From: Ruficoccus amylovorans
GTDB taxonomy: Bacteria; Verrucomicrobiota; Verrucomicrobiia; Opitutales; Cerasicoccaceae
Assembly: GCF_014230085.1 (NCBI RefSeq)
Contig: NZ_JACHVB010000021.1
Span: forward strand, 72,501 to 136,500
DNA: 64,000 nucleotides
Direction of reading: 5' to 3'
A model generated the notes under the pieces. That model was not told the DNA's origin, searched no databases, and was given only the letters and a program-made list of their open reading frames with translations. A program made the position numbers and the translations under genes. Shown in pieces: positions 10,002 through 19,500 of this stretch. Position 1 is the stretch's first letter, and each line of letters starts with the position of its first letter.

Positions 10002-10697
10002 TTACTGCGGGTTCACTTCGACCATTTCAACCTCGAAGACGAGGGTGGAGCCCGGAGGGATCGGGCTGCCGGGCTGGGCGCGGTCGCCGTAGCCGAGCTC
10101 GGACGGGATGTAGAGCTTGACCTTGCCGCCCTTGCCGACGAGCTGGACGCCTTCGCCGAAGCCGGGCACGACGCCCGAGACCGGGAAGGTGGCGGGCTGG
10201 CCGCGCTTGTACGAGCTGTCGAACTCGGTGCCGTCCACCAGGGTGCCGACGTAGTCCACCTTGACGGTGTCATTCGGGCCGGCCTTGGGGCCTTCGCCTT
10301 CGGCGATGATTTCGTAGTAGAGGCCGGAGGCGGACTTCTTGACCTTCGGGTTGGACTTCAGGTCGTTGAGAAATTCCTTGCCCTTTTCCTTGTTCATTTC
10401 GACGAAGCGCTGGGTCAGGTACTGCTGGATTTCCTGCCAGGCGGCCTGCGGGTCGGCGGGGCCGGATTCGCCGTCGAGGTGGGCTTGCACGCCAGCGAGG
10501 AAGGCGGCCTTTTCCTCGTCGGAGATGCCGAGGCGGTCGGGGTCCGGGGTGACGATCCAGCCGTAGTTCTTGAGCAGCTCAGTGTTGGAGCCGCTGGTGG
10601 CCTTCGGCGCTTCGTCGTTGGTCTGGGCGCTGGCGCTCAGGGCGATAAGGCTGGCAGCGGCCAGAGTAGTTAGGGTTTTTCCGATGTACAATCTCAT
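10002..10697 (-). CDS. Exported FKBP-type peptidyl-prolyl isomerase
   Basis: 231 aa. A signal peptide (residues 1-24, ending ASA before QTNDE) directs it to the periplasm. A helical N-terminal dimerisation-like region of the FkpA/Mip type (about residues 35-125) is followed by the FKBP domain (about 130-230) with VKVDYVGTLVDGTEFDSS, VPGFGEGVQL, YIPSELGYGDR and a closing LVFEVEMVEV strand. It is expected to assist folding of exported proteins. Own terminator at 9943-9976. Confidence 0.92.
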   Translation of the reverse strand: MRLYIGKTLTTLAAASLIALSASAQTNDEAPKATSGSNTELLKNYGWIVTPDPDRLGISDEEKAAFLAGVQAHLDGESGPADPQAAWQEIQQYLTQRFVEMNKEKGKEFLNDLKSNPKVKKSASGLYYEIIAEGEGPKAGPNDTVKVDYVGTLVDGTEFDSSYKRGQPATFPVSGVVPGFGEGVQLVGKGGKVKLYIPSELGYGDRAQPGSPIPPGSTLVFEVEMVEVNPQ

Positions 10698-10736
10698 GAC
10701 GTGGTTGTGTGTTATCGAGGGTGAAAGCGTGTAATA

Positions 10737-11216
10737 TTAAGCTTTTGAAGGGCCGGTGCGAAGAAAATTCCCTTCCGGGTTCCGTTTAAGTTGTTCGATC
10801 AGGTTTTGCACGAGTTGTTCGATTTCCGGCAGGGCCTCCGCCGGGTCGGCGAAATCGATGTCGTGTACCTCCCAGTATTCGACCTGGTCGGCCAGTTCGG
10901 GGAAGGCCTTCCGCATCATCGGGTGATGCTCTGTCTTTTTGAGGACAATCGTATGGGCGGCGCGTTCCATATCTTCCCGTGTCAGTTGGGTACGCTTGCT
11001 GCCGGTGTGGTGCAGCGGTATGCCACGGGTGGCCAGCGCGGCGCGGGTGTGTGGGGAGAGGTCGCTGTTGTCCTCGACCCAGCCGGGGAAGAGCCCACGG
11101 GAAAATGCCCGCCAGGGCAGACCCTCGGCCTGCGCACCGTGGTTGAAGACGGCCTCAGCGAAGCGGCTTCGGTAGTAATTGCCGGTGCAGACAAACAGGA
11201 TATATCGCTCAGACAT
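10737..11216 (-). CDS. Low-molecular-weight protein tyrosine phosphatase family protein
   Basis: 159 aa from MSERYILFVCTGNYYRS. The P-loop C-x5-R is at Cys10-Arg16 directly after the first strand, as in LMW-PTP and arsenate reductases. No obvious arsenate-reductase cysteine pair is present, so a phosphatase role is favoured. Substrates could be phosphotyrosine proteins or small phosphoesters. The open frame reaches 11252, but the family N-terminus and the ATG at 11214-11216 fit better. No partner tyrosine kinase is adjacent. Confidence 0.8.
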   Translation of the reverse strand: MSERYILFVCTGNYYRSRFAEAVFNHGAQAEGLPWRAFSRGLFPGWVEDNSDLSPHTRAALATRGIPLHHTGSKRTQLTREDMERAAHTIVLKKTEHHPMMRKAFPELADQVEYWEVHDIDFADPAEALPEIEQLVQNLIEQLKRNPEGNFLRTGPSKA

Positions 11217-11349
11217 GGGGAGGTCGGTGACGCGGGTGGGGCTTAGCCACAAAGCCGCTACTATCGCCGTTCGCAGCGGACGGGTCGATCATTAAAAATA
11301 CGGCGGATGAAAGAGGCGGGGACTTTTTTGCCGTCAATTTCAATATCCC

Positions 11350-11386
11350 AAAAGTAAAACCACCTTCCCGGGGGGCGGGAAGGTGG
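11350..11386 (-). terminator. Minus-strand terminator ending the sigma-factor operon or a small RNA
   Basis: A 10-bp stem CCACCTTCCC/GGGAAGGTGG is followed on the minus strand by TTTTACTTTT. It sits about 275 nt beyond the stop codon of the last gene of the sigma/anti-sigma operon. Confidence 0.75.
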
Positions 11387-11659
11387 CTCCACTAATTTGA
11401 CAGAATCTCTGCTATGGAATCTGTCTCGCTACTTCGGTTGCTATGCTACGCTACTATCTGCCGTTTTCCCGTATGGGATTGGGCAAAAGTGTTCTGATAA
11501 CTTAGACGCTCAAAGATGGTTTTTGTTTCAAAAAAAGTTTAACGGACGAACTGAAGTTATGATCACAATATAGCTCAACTCGCGTAAAAATCCACTGTGC
11601 GCATGCAAAAAACAGTTTTTTTTACAACCACACCTGTTTGAACGGCAATGGAGCTGGTC
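11387..11659 (-). other. Gene-free 3' region with inverted repeats
   Basis: No convincing protein-coding frame. Read on the minus strand it contains CCC-ATAC-GGG, clustered GTAGC/ATAGC words and a GACAGA...TCTGTC hairpin before the terminator at 11350-11386. It could be a long 3' UTR or a separate small RNA; no known RNA family is recognised. Confidence 0.35.
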
Positions 11660-12391
11660 TTACTGGGCTGTGTCGGTGGTTTCGCCGGTTTGAGGGGTGG
11701 ATTCCCTGGTGGCATTGTCGGGGGGCGGAGGCGCGTCGGGCGGTCCGTCGCCGCGGCGTTGCTTGCCCGGATATGGGGGCCGGGAGGGAGGCGGAGGCAG
11801 GGTGCTTTCGTCAAAACCGGCCGCGCGCGCCCGTTCGAGCAGTTGCTGCTGGTGTTGCAGGCGTTCTTCGGGGCTGAGGCTTTTCATCTCCTCCCAGAGT
11901 TGCTTGCGCTCCTCGTCGGAAAGGCTGCGCCAGTACTGGTGAACGATCATGCGCTCCTCCCAGGGGATCTGGCGGTGCTGCTGCATGAGCTGCTGGCGGC
12001 GCTCGGCGTCCATGTCGCGGATGTTGCGGATGCTGGCGCGCAGTTCCTCTTTTTCCTCGTCGCTCATCTGCTCGATCCGGCTGATGAGGTTGCGGATCAT
12101 GGCGAGCTGTTCGGGCGACATGTTGAGGAACTTTTCCACTGCCGCCATTTCGTCGGACATGCCTTCGGGGCGGCGTTCGGAGTCAGAGTGGCCACGCGGG
12201 CCGAACCGGCCGGGAGCGCATTCTTCGGGCGGGGGTGGCGGGCTCTGCTCGCTGTTATTGGCGGTGGCAGAGACGGTTGGTGGGGCGCTGGCGCTGACGT
12301 CAGCGGCTGGGAGGGCAGGGGAGCCGAACAGCAACAGCGCGCTTGCCGGGAGGCTGAGGCGCAGGACTTGGATGAGTGGTGTCGGCTTCAT
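11660..12391 (-). CDS. Exported proline-rich protein with DUF3106-like helical core
   Basis: 243 aa. A signal peptide (about residues 1-29) is followed by a low-complexity Ser/Pro region. A charged helical core (about 80-200) has repeated M/L-S-P-E-E/Q and M-S-D-E-E-K motifs (NMSPEQLAMI, QMSDEEKEEL, SLSDEERKQL, SLSPEERLQ), and a Pro-rich tail closes the protein. The pattern resembles periplasmic DUF3106/Spy-like proteins that are chaperone-like or metal-responsive. It is the third gene of an operon with an ECF sigma factor and its presumed anti-sigma, so it may be a periplasmic sensor or effector of that system. The specific function is not known. Confidence 0.65.
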   Translation of the reverse strand: MKPTPLIQVLRLSLPASALLLFGSPALPAADVSASAPPTVSATANNSEQSPPPPPEECAPGRFGPRGHSDSERRPEGMSDEMAAVEKFLNMSPEQLAMIRNLISRIEQMSDEEKEELRASIRNIRDMDAERRQQLMQQHRQIPWEERMIVHQYWRSLSDEERKQLWEEMKSLSPEERLQHQQQLLERARAAGFDESTLPPPPSRPPYPGKQRRGDGPPDAPPPPDNATRESTPQTGETTDTAQ

Positions 12392-12441
12392 GGAGGTGAG
12401 TTTTATTCGGGTGTGTGCTTGGAAAAGGAGCGGTGGCGGGG

Positions 12442-13059
12442 TCAGTTGACCAGGATATCGACGGTCGCCAGCATGTTGGCGTCACTGAAGACGGCTACTG
12501 AGAGCAGCGCGTCCTGCATCATGATCAGGTCCGAGAGGTCGCCGGGGGTGCTGGTGGACTCCGCCACGAAAAGGAAATCAGGTGATTCGTCCGGTGCGTT
12601 CAGGCCCGCGTCAACCGGAGAGCTGGTCTGGCTGTCAGTGGCGGCGGGCGTTTTGCTTACGATGCCGAGTGTGCTGGTGGCCGGGGCGATATTTTCAGCC
12701 ATCGCCAGTTTGACCGCGGGTGTCTGCGGGTTGTCCTGCCGGAGCGCGACGGTGGTGAAGCCGCCGATAACCAGCGCGGCGACCATGGCCGTGGCCCAGG
12801 CCGGAAGGCCGAGGAAGCGCCGGGCGGCGGGACGGGGGCTGGAGGCGAGGACTTTTTCCGTGAAGTCATCGGTTGGGCTGAGCGGCATCCCGGCCAGCCA
12901 GGCGTCGAGTCGACGGTCGAACTCGTCCTCGGCCAGCGTTCCGGTGTCCCTGGCGCGGAGGCGGGCGAGGGTTTTCTCGGTAAAATTGGCCGAGGGGCGC
13001 AGGGGCTGACTGCCCAGCAGCCGCTCAAGCGGGTCTTTGCCTGTGTGGTCTGCGTTCAT
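12442..13059 (-). CDS. Probable membrane anti-sigma factor
   Basis: 205 aa. The N-terminal cytoplasmic part has two related segments, RPSANFTEKTLARL (about 21-34) and SPTDDFTEKVLASS (about 60-73). One membrane helix follows (about 83-103, AWATAMVAALVIGGFTTVAL), then a periplasmic tail. No ZAS zinc motif (HxxxCxxC) is seen. The role is inferred from position: its ATG overlaps the sigma-factor stop by 4 nt (ATGA), the usual coupling of ECF sigma/anti-sigma pairs. Function is otherwise unproven. Confidence 0.65.
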   Translation of the reverse strand: MNADHTGKDPLERLLGSQPLRPSANFTEKTLARLRARDTGTLAEDEFDRRLDAWLAGMPLSPTDDFTEKVLASSPRPAARRFLGLPAWATAMVAALVIGGFTTVALRQDNPQTPAVKLAMAENIAPATSTLGIVSKTPAATDSQTSSPVDAGLNAPDESPDFLFVAESTSTPGDLSDLIMMQDALLSVAVFSDANMLATVDILVN

Positions 13060-13640
13060 GAGGCGTGGTAAAAGTCTTTCAGTTCGGTTTTGAGGCGCTG
13101 CCGGGCGCGGTGAATCCAGCTTTTGACGGCGGTTTCGGTGGCGTCCATGGCGGCGGCGATTTCTTCGTAACTGAGCTCCTGCTGTTTGAGCAGGAGAATG
13201 GCGGTGCGCTGGTTTTCGGGCAGGGTTTCGAGGGCTTTTTCAAAGGCTTCCTCGATCTCAAGCATGGCCAGGCGGTCTCGGCCCGGCGTCTCGGCCGGGA
13301 GGTCGGCCGGATCGACGGCTTCCAGCGGCTTGCGCGACTGGCGACGGTATTCGTTAATCAGCAGCCGGCGGGCGATGTGAAAAAGGTAGGTGGAGAATTT
13401 CGCCTTCGGCTCGTAGCCGGCCGCCGCCCGGTGCACCCGGATGAAGACCATTTGAGCCAGGTCCTCGGCCTGTTCCGCCGAGCCGAGCGAGCGGTAAAAG
13501 AAATTGATGAGCGGCGTCTGCCATTTTTCGATGAGCATGCGCAGGGCCTGCTCGCTCCCGCCGGCGGCTTCCAGCATGAGGGAGGCGTCGGGATCGTCAC
13601 AGTGCTCGTTGTGGGCGGGCATTGCGGATACACTAGGCAT
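13056..13640 (-). CDS. ECF-family RNA polymerase sigma factor
   Basis: About 194 aa. Region 2 (LINFFYRSLGSAEQAEDLAQ, then FSTYLFHIARRLLINEYRR) and region 4 (LPENQRTAILL, LSYEEIAAAM, AVKSWIHRARQRLK) are clear and separated by a short linker. Region 1.1 and region 3 are absent, as in ECF factors. The start is uncertain: the ATG at 13638-13640 (MPSVSAMPAH) or 13620-13622 (MPAHNEH) fits better than the long frame up to 13778, which adds residues unlike the family. It is co-translated with the anti-sigma gene and probably controls envelope functions, including its own operon. Confidence 0.85.
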   Translation of the reverse strand: MPSVSAMPAHNEHCDDPDASLMLEAAGGSEQALRMLIEKWQTPLINFFYRSLGSAEQAEDLAQMVFIRVHRAAAGYEPKAKFSTYLFHIARRLLINEYRRQSRKPLEAVDPADLPAETPGRDRLAMLEIEEAFEKALETLPENQRTAILLLKQQELSYEEIAAAMDATETAVKSWIHRARQRLKTELKDFYHAS

Positions 13641-13947
13641 TGTCTGGGCGGGCAGCCAAGCCGGAAGCGGACTGGCGATTGCATTGTTCACACTGCATAT
13701 AACCCCTGCCTCACTCAAAAGTTGCAGGCCCCGGTGCGTGGCCGCACTGGATATTGAGGGGGCCGGCTGGACCAGCAATCACCCCTACGGAGCGAGAAAG
13801 GTTCTTACCCCTGCCGCTCTCGACGGGGTGTGAATAACTCGTGGATAAGAAAAAATAATTTACCCTTGTGGGAAGTTGGCCGGAGATTCCGTGCCGGTGT
13901 GAGGGAGCTTGGCGGGGTGGGCGGCTGTTATGAGATTTCGATGAAAC

Positions 13948-13994
13948 GATCTATATTTAGTAAGAATTTTCTAATAACAGACTATATCTAGGGG
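13948..13994 (+). promoter_or_regulatory. Paired NrdR-box-like sites upstream of nrdB
   Basis: CTATATTTAG at 13951-13960 and CTATATCTAG at 13982-13991, 31 bp apart start to start. NrdR, the ATP/dATP-sensing repressor of ribonucleotide reductase genes, binds pairs of AT-rich palindromes about 31-32 bp apart near nrd promoters. The first site contains a TATATT that could be the -10 element. The rest of the 13641-14127 interval has no gene. Confidence 0.6.
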
Positions 13995-14127
13995 CGACTG
14001 TTGACAGTCCGCGTAAGGCTGTTCAAGGTGTTTCCCGATTGCTTCGCGGGCAGTGTTACGGCCTTGTGGCTGTTGCGAATAACTCTGCTCCTCTCACCTG
14101 CCAACCCGGATTTTACGAACAAAACGC

Positions 14128-15219
14128 ATGGAAACGACCACGATCACGATCGGAAACAAGACCTTCATCCTCGACAAAGACAAAGCCGAAAAGGCGCTCG
14201 CGGCCAAGGCGGTCGTCAATGGCCGGGATACGATGTTTTTCAACATCCTGCCGCTGAAGTACCAGTGGGCCTACGACCTCTACAAGAACATGAAGGCCAA
14301 CCACTGGGAGCCCGAAGACGTGCCGATGCAGAAGGACTGTGAGCAGTGGCGGGATACCTCCGGGGCGATTTCCGACATTGACCGCTGGATCATTAAGATG
14401 GCCATCGGGTACTTCTCGGCGGCAGAGGGGATCGTCGGCGACAATATTATCCACGTCGTACGCGAGCTTGTCACCGCCTCCGAACTGAAGCTCGTGCTGG
14501 GCCGCCACGCACACGAGGAAAATATCCACGCCGACTCGCTCGTTTACATGGTCAGCTCGCTCGGGATCAACCCGCACGAGTGCGAGGCAATGTTCGCGGA
14601 CATCCCCACGATTGAAAAAAAGACCCACTTCGTCGTTTCCAATTCCCGCGGGATGCGCCGTGACATCGACCTGACCCAGACCCGCAACAAGCAGGATCTG
14701 GCCAAAAACATGTTCCTCTTCGGCCAGTGCATGGAGGGGACGCAGTTCTACGGGCTGTTCGGGATGGTGCTCTCGCTCTACCGCCAGAACAAGTTCCCCG
14801 GCATCGGGCAGATGTTTCGCTACACCCTGCGCGACGAGTCCAACCACATTGAGCTGCTGCGTAATCTCTTCATCGCGCTGGTGGACGAAAACCCCGAGAT
14901 GTGGACCCCGGAATTCCGCCAGGAGCTGGTGGACATGATGAAGGAAGCCATTGCCCTGGAAAAGGAATTCATCCGCGACTGCCTGCCGGTCAACGCGCTG
15001 GGCCTCTCCGCCGACGAGTTCGAGCAGTATATCGACTACATCGCCGACCGCCGTCTCGAAGGTTGCCGCCTGCCGATCCTCAACCCCGGCGTGACCAACC
15101 CCTTCCCCTGGCTCTCCGAAGCCATCGACATGAAGAAGGAGCAGAACTTCTTCGAGGGCCGCGTGACCGAGTACCAGAAGGCTTCCGCGCTGGAGTCGGT
15201 CGATGATGACGACCTCTGA
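14128..15219 (+). CDS. nrdB: Ribonucleoside-diphosphate reductase beta subunit, class Ic-like
   Basis: 363 aa. Small (radical-initiating) subunit of class I ribonucleotide reductase, partner of nrdA downstream. All six metal ligands are visible: Glu100 (SAAEG), Glu131 and His134 (EENIH), Glu203 (CMEGTQFY), Glu237 and His240 (RDESNH). The residue at the E. coli Tyr122 position is Leu138 (IHADSLVYM), and the first ligand is Glu instead of Asp. Both features mark the Mn/Fe class Ic type known from Chlamydia, so no tyrosyl radical at the usual position is expected. NrdR-like boxes precede the gene, and a terminator follows. Confidence 0.93.
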   Translation: METTTITIGNKTFILDKDKAEKALAAKAVVNGRDTMFFNILPLKYQWAYDLYKNMKANHWEPEDVPMQKDCEQWRDTSGAISDIDRWIIKMAIGYFSAAEGIVGDNIIHVVRELVTASELKLVLGRHAHEENIHADSLVYMVSSLGINPHECEAMFADIPTIEKKTHFVVSNSRGMRRDIDLTQTRNKQDLAKNMFLFGQCMEGTQFYGLFGMVLSLYRQNKFPGIGQMFRYTLRDESNHIELLRNLFIALVDENPEMWTPEFRQELVDMMKEAIALEKEFIRDCLPVNALGLSADEFEQYIDYIADRRLEGCRLPILNPGVTNPFPWLSEAIDMKKEQNFFEGRVTEYQKASALESVDDDDL

Positions 15220-15344
15220 GCCGACACGTCAGGCGCGGCCTCGACAACACTCGCCGGGTCCAGCATAGGAAAGCATGCCAATCTTTCTCTGGCACCGCAG
15301 TGGAGCCGGTGTTTCCGAGCGCGAAAGTACTCTAGCCATAAACA

Positions 15345-15380
15345 AGTCAGGCCGGGCAATTGCCCGGCCTGACTGTTTTT
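15345..15380. terminator. Strong terminator between nrdB and the PEP-CTERM gene
   Basis: A 15-bp perfect stem AGTCAGGCCGGGCAA/TTGCCCGGCCTGACT, then GTTTTT. It is flanked on the left by an A-rich stretch, so it may serve both convergent genes. Confidence 0.9.
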
Positions 15381-15422
15381 AAAGGAGAGGGGAAGGATGA
15401 CTTCTTAAGCGAAGTCCCGGCC

Positions 15423-16127
15423 TTACCGGAGCCGGCGGCGGATAACCAGCAGCCCGATGGCACCTAGCCCGGCCAGCAGCGCCCAGGTGCCCGGTTCGGG
15501 GACGGCGTTGAGCTGGATATTGTCGAAGTCCACGTGGCTGGCGAATTCGAAGATACTGGTGAAGGCGATCTGGACGCCGACGCTGGCCTTGTTATCCACC
15601 GTGTCGGGCAGGGTAAAGCTCGAGGTCGTCCAGGTGTTTGCCGTTGAATCTTCGATGCCATCGTAAGCAAGCGGAGTCAGATCCTGCCAGCCGTTTCCGT
15701 CGTCCACCCAGTAGCGGATGTGCATGCGCTCACCCCAGGAGATGAATGCGTTGGAATAAGAGGCGAAGGAAAAGGTCAGGTCGCTCAGGCCGCTCATGTT
15801 GATGCCGGTGATGGTGAGCGTGTTCGTGACCCCGGAGGAGACAAACGACCCGGTCGAGATGGCGTTGTTGGGAACGTTCGCGGGGGGGATGAGGTTTTCC
15901 GTCGTGCCGGGGACGCTGGTAACCGTGTTCCAGAAGCCAAGCGGATCAATCGCCATGACGATGGTGGTCGGATTTTCCTCGGTGCCCTTTTGGCTGCCCT
16001 CGTTGATGGCCAGCTTCGTTGTGACGTCTGGATCGTCCATGTTCCAGTACGCGAGCAGGTTTTGCGCGTTGGCGTTGGCGGCCAGCCCACAGGCGGCAAT
16101 GGTGAGCACAGCAACAAATTTCCCCAT
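15423..16127 (-). CDS. PEP-CTERM sorting-domain exported protein
   Basis: 234 aa. A signal peptide (1-21, ANANA before QNLLAYW) is followed by a beta-sandwich-like body of the kind found in PEP-CTERM proteins (NLLAYWNMDD, then alternating Thr/Ser-rich strands and a VDFDNIQL strand). The C-terminal tail has VPEPGTWALL, a hydrophobic helix and RRRLR. The tail is the substrate signal for exosortase-type processing and links such proteins to exopolysaccharide. No exosortase gene is in the window. The individual function is unknown. Confidence 0.85.
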   Translation of the reverse strand: MGKFVAVLTIAACGLAANANAQNLLAYWNMDDPDVTTKLAINEGSQKGTEENPTTIVMAIDPLGFWNTVTSVPGTTENLIPPANVPNNAISTGSFVSSGVTNTLTITGINMSGLSDLTFSFASYSNAFISWGERMHIRYWVDDGNGWQDLTPLAYDGIEDSTANTWTTSSFTLPDTVDNKASVGVQIAFTSIFEFASHVDFDNIQLNAVPEPGTWALLAGLGAIGLLVIRRRLR

Positions 16128-16244
16128 AAGTGCGTGTTATATAGGGGAAAAGCCTGGCATTTGTCGAGAGTGTTCTCTCATCTGTGCGCGGTGGGCTATT
16201 AGCCGTTGTGAACAGAAAGTTAAGAATTTTTGACTAAAAACGGT

Positions 16245-16305
16245 TTGACAGATTTGTTCACTAAATATTGTGTATGAGGCATCAGCCCGTTGGCATATCT
16301 AGTGC
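16245..16305 (+). promoter_or_regulatory. nrdA promoter with paired NrdR-box-like sites
   Basis: TTGACA at 16245-16250 is a perfect -35. A TATTGT at 16266-16271 could be the -10, though 15-bp spacing is short. The first NrdR-like box is TCACTAAATATTGTGT (16258-16273), close to the published ACAC-W-ATAT-ATTGTGT type consensus. A weaker second box, GCATATCTAG at 16293-16302, lies 32 bp on. The first box overlaps the -10, consistent with repression. The remaining 16306-16525 leader has no gene. Confidence 0.65.
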
Positions 16306-16525
16306 TCGCTCTCACTGACAGGCTTGGGGATAAGTATCAACAACTTGCCGTTGTTTTGTCCCGCCGTTTGGCGATAATACGCCCGTTTTCGACGGTGCGC
16401 ACACGATACATCGGTTCTGCCCCCACCAATCATACCCGCGAGGGGACTTTGCCTCCCCTCTGCTGTTCCCGGTTTTTGAATTCTGTAAACACTTCTCTAG
16501 AAACTTCTATCTGTAAAATTGCCAT

Positions 16526-19500
16526 ATGATACGTCACTTCTCATTCGATGAAGACCTCGCCCTGAAGCGTTTTGCCGCCACCCCGGCCGAGCAGAAACCG
16601 CGCTTTAATTGGCGTGAAGTCATGGCCGACTCCTCCGTCAAGCAGCCCGCCGTCAAGATCGAGCACGGCGGCGAGGAGCGGGATTTCGACGTGGCCGAGG
16701 TGGCCGAAATCATCGGTAACGCCCTGACCGACCTCATGCTCTCCCGGCAGGAGCAGGAGGAGAAAATCTTCACCGAGCAGAACCAGTCCTTCGTCGCCAA
16801 GGTCGCCCATGTCGTGGCCGACCGCCTGGCCCGCCAGATCAACGACGAGACTGGCATCAGCCTGACCCAGCGCGAAATCCACCAGATCATCGAGTCGGCG
16901 CTCGTCCAGCACGACGCCCATGACGTGGCCCGCAGCCTCGTGGCCAACTACTCGCGCCACGGCTCCGGTGCTGCCGAGGACGAGGAGCCGGAAATGACCG
17001 TGCGCCTCATCCGCCGTAACCGCCAGGTTGTCCCCTGGGATCCGAACAAGATCGAAGTGGCCGTGCGCAAGTCCTTCCTGGCGCTCCAGATGGATCCCGC
17101 GCCCGCCGTTGACATTGCCCGCGAGGTGACCGCCCGCGTCCGCAAGCTCGGTCAGGCCTTTGTTCATATTGAAGAGGTGCAGGACTTCGTGCAGGAGATA
17201 CTGATGAAGACCGGGCACTACAAGGTGGCCGAGTCCTACATTCTTTATCGTGCCCACCGCCGCCGCCTGCGCGAGCTGGAGTCCCTCGACGGCGATGGCG
17301 AGGATTCCCGTCAGGACGCCATGATTATGGTCAAGGGCGAGGACGGTTCCTCCTATTTCTGGGACCCGGCCGAGCTGCGCAAGCGCATCGAGTTCGCCTC
17401 CATCGGGCTGGACCTGTGCCTGTCCCGCGAGGAGACCGAGGCCGAACTGCGCCGTTCGCTCTACGCCGAGATGACCCGCGAGGACCTCAAGCGCACGATC
17501 ATCCTCAACGCCAAGGCCCTGATGGAGAAGGACGCCGACTTCGCGCGTTTCGCCGGTCGCATCCTGCTTTCCTATATCTATGAAGAAGTTCTCGGCTGGG
17601 ACATCCTGCAGGACGGGATCGAAGGTCTCCAGCGCGCCCACCAGCAGTATTTCAAGAATTACCTCAAACGCGCTGTCGAGATTGAGCGTCTCTCGCCCGA
17701 TCTGCTTGAGTACGACCTCGATCGCCTGGCCGTTGCGCTCGATCCCTCGGCCGACCTGGACTTCGACTACCTCGGCATTTCCACCATGTACGACCGCTAC
17801 CTGCTGGTGGACAAGACCACCAAGCCGGCCCGCCGTCTGGAGACGCCGCAGCTTTTCTGGATGCGCGTCAGCATGGGCCTCTTCCGGGAGGAGCAGGACG
17901 ACCGCGAGCATTGGGTGCTCCAGCTTTACAATCTCTATAAAAGCCGCCGCTTTTGCTCCTCCACGCCGACGCTGTTCAACTCCGGCACGCTCCACTCGCA
18001 GCTTTCCTCGTGCTACCTGTACCAGGTCAGCGACAGCATCGAAAGCATCATGGTGCGCGGTATCGCCGAAAACGCCTTCCTCTCGAAGTGGGCGGGCGGT
18101 CTCGGCGGCTCCTGGACGAGTGTCCGCGGCACCGGCAGCTACATCAAGGGCACCAACGGCGAATCCCAGGGCGTGATTCCGTTTCTCAAGCTGCACAATG
18201 ACCAGCTCGTGGCCGTCAATCAGGGCGGCAAGCGCCGGGGCTCCGGCTGCGCCTACCTGGAAACGTGGCACAACGACATCACGGACTTCCTCGAGCTGCG
18301 CCGCAACACCGGTGACGACCGCCGCCGCACGCACGACATGAACACCGCGAACTGGATTCCGGACCTGTTCATGAAGCGCATGGAGGCCCGCGAGGACTGG
18401 ACCCTTTTCCGCGCCAATGAGACCCCCGATCTGCACGAGTCCTACGGCAAGGCTTTCGAGGAAAAATATCTAGCTTACGAGGCCGCCGCCGACCGGGGCG
18501 AAATCTGGGGCCAGAAGGTCAAGGCCATCGACCTGTGGAAGTCCATGCTGCGCATGCTCTTCGAGACGGGCCACCCGTGGATTACCTTTAAGGACCCGTG
18601 CAATGTCCGCAGCCCGCAGGACCACGCCGGGGTCATTCACAGCTCCAACCTCTGCACCGAGATCACGCTCAACACCGGTCCCGACGAGACCGCCGTCTGT
18701 AACCTCGGCTCGGTCATCCTCGACTCGCACCTCGACCGCGACGGTCAGCTCGACCTGGAAAAGCTCCGCGAAACCGTCCGCATCGCCGTTCGCGCGCTCG
18801 ACAACGTGATCGACATCAACTTCTACCCGACCGGCCCGGCCAAGAACGCCAATTCGCGCCACCGCCCCGTCGGTCTCGGGGTCATGGGCCTGCAAAACGC
18901 CCTCTATAAGCGCGGTGTTTCCTTCGCCAGCCAGGAGGCGGTCGAGTTCAACGACGAGTTCATGGAGGCCATCGCTTACTACGCCTATGAGGCGTCGAGT
19001 GACCTGGCCGCCGAGCGCGGCAGCTACTCCACCTTCAAGGGCTCGAAGTGGGATCGCGGCCTCATGCCGCAGGACACGCTCGACCTGCTGGAGCAGGAGC
19101 GTGGCCAGCGCATCGATGTGCCCCGTACCGCCCGCATGGACTGGGACTCCCTGCGCTCCAAGATCCAGAAGCAGGGCATGCGCAACAGCAATGTCCTCGC
19201 CATCGCCCCGACCGCGACCATCTCGAACATCATGGGCACCAGCCCCTGCATCGAGCCCTACTACAAGAACCTCTACGTCAAGAGCAACCTGGGCGGCGAC
19301 TTCATCGTACTCAATCCGGCGCTGGTCAAGGACCTCAAGGCCCTCAACCTGTGGGACCAGGATATGATCGATCAGCTCAAGTACTTCGACGGCGAGCTGG
19401 ACAACATCGAGGGCATCCCCGAGGACATCCGCGCCAAGTACGCCACCGCCTTCGGCATCGATTACCAGTGGTTCATCGACGCGGCGGCCCGTCGTCAGAA

